From: Desulfobulbaceae bacterium
Lineage (GTDB): Bacteria > Desulfobacterota > Desulfobulbia > Desulfobulbales > UBA5123
DNA: 6,471 nt
NCBI GenBank assembly: GCA_029865195.1
Contig: JAOUHH010000165.1
Location: 1-6,471 of the forward strand
Direction of reading: 5' to 3'
Below, piece by piece: positions 6,001 to 6,471 of this stretch (position 1 is its first letter; each line of letters begins with the position of its first letter). The notes under the pieces were generated by a model. The model was not told where the DNA came from and did not search any database. It saw only the letters and a program-made list of their open reading frames with translations. The position numbers and the translations under genes are program-made.

Positions 6001-6471
6001 ATGCACTTCATACCTTACATCCTGACCCAAACCGGGCGAAACCTGCGGCAGACCTGGGGCACACAGATCATGACCCTGCTGACCGTCAGCCTCTCCGTTC
6101 TCATCTTCGCCTTTTTCTTCCTGGTGTATTCGAACTTCCTCAAGATCGGCGCCAAACTGGGCGACGAACTGCGGCTGATCGTCTTCCTGCATGAGGAAAT
6201 CATCCCGGAGCTGCAACCGGAAATCGAACGGAAGATCCGCGATTTCAGCGAGGTCGACAAGATTGTCTTCATCTCCCGCCAGGAGGCCTTTGCCCGTTTG
6301 AGCAAACAGCTGGGCCGCGACCGGGACATCCTCGCCGACCTGGGCAGCGACTTCCTGCCCCCCTCCATCGAGGTCTATCCCGACAAGAGCCTCAACAATC
6401 TGGTCCGGATAAAACAGTTTTCCGATTACCTCGCCACCCTGCCCGGCGCCGACAAGGTCCAATGCGGCCAT
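6001..6471 (+). CDS. ftsX: Cell-division protein FtsX, 3'-truncated by window edge
   Basis: The first 157 codons of the FtsX permease-like subunit are present. A short cytoplasmic N-terminus (YILTQTGRNLRQTWGTQ) leads into the first membrane helix at about 24-44. The first periplasmic domain (ECD) follows, with the family landmarks ELRLIVFLHEE (56-66), FISRQEAFARLSKQLG (90-105), FLPPSIEV (118-125) and LPGADKVQ (147-154). This domain normally contacts the murein hydrolase activator (EnvC or an equivalent). The remaining three membrane helices lie beyond the window. The ATG at 6001 has a good Shine-Dalgarno, GGGAG, seven bases upstream, and the gene is evidently cotranscribed with ftsE. Family members often read VQYG at 153-156; here it is VQCG. 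Confidence 0.96.
   Translation, partial: MHFIPYILTQTGRNLRQTWGTQIMTLLTVSLSVLIFAFFFLVYSNFLKIGAKLGDELRLIVFLHEEIIPELQPEIERKIRDFSEVDKIVFISRQEAFARLSKQLGRDRDILADLGSDFLPPSIEVYPDKSLNNLVRIKQFSDYLATLPGADKVQCGH

Overview
The window reads as chromosomal DNA of a GC-rich Gram-negative bacterium. The protein families, and the pairing of a sigma-54 flagellar-type regulatory cassette with ftsEX, suggest the deltaproteobacterial lineage (Desulfobacterota or Desulfuromonadota). That placement is inferred from the sequence alone and was not tested by a search. Coding density is high. The only long non-coding stretch is an AT-rich divergent promoter region at 5039-5230.

Leftward arm (minus strand, read from 5038 towards 1). 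Four genes run head to tail. First is a receiver-less sigma-54 activator (AAA+ plus Fis-type helix-turn-helix) that resembles FleQ/FlrA-type master regulators. Next is a large secreted TPR-repeat protein of unknown function. A soluble PAS-type histidine kinase of the NtrB/FlrB/FleS kind follows. Last is an NtrC-type response regulator (FlrC/FleR-like), cut off by the window start. The gaps are 65, 78 and 16 bp, and no convincing terminator was seen between the genes, so they probably form one operon. The layout matches the known hierarchy in which a FleQ-type activator switches on a kinase/regulator pair, which then activates flagellar structural genes. No flagellar structural gene lies in the window, so the flagellar assignment is an inference.

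Rightward arm (plus strand). ftsE is followed by the first 157 codons of ftsX. Together they encode the ABC-type complex that couples cell division to activation of peptidoglycan hydrolases.

The two arms are driven from 5039-5230. A perfect TATAAT with an extended -10 TG faces ftsE. A perfect TTGACA faces the activator. The two -35 elements lie almost on top of each other. A 12/14 match to the Pseudomonas FleQ-box consensus, as I remember it, overlaps both.

Most notable points: (1) the histidine kinase has Gln (Q152) where the phosphoacceptor His should be, while its ATP-binding boxes and the ExxN phosphatase motif are intact; (2) the sigma-54-contact loop of the activator is GAFTHA instead of GAFTGA; (3) the divergent promoters overlap and carry a candidate FleQ-type box, which could link flagellar regulation to FtsEX.
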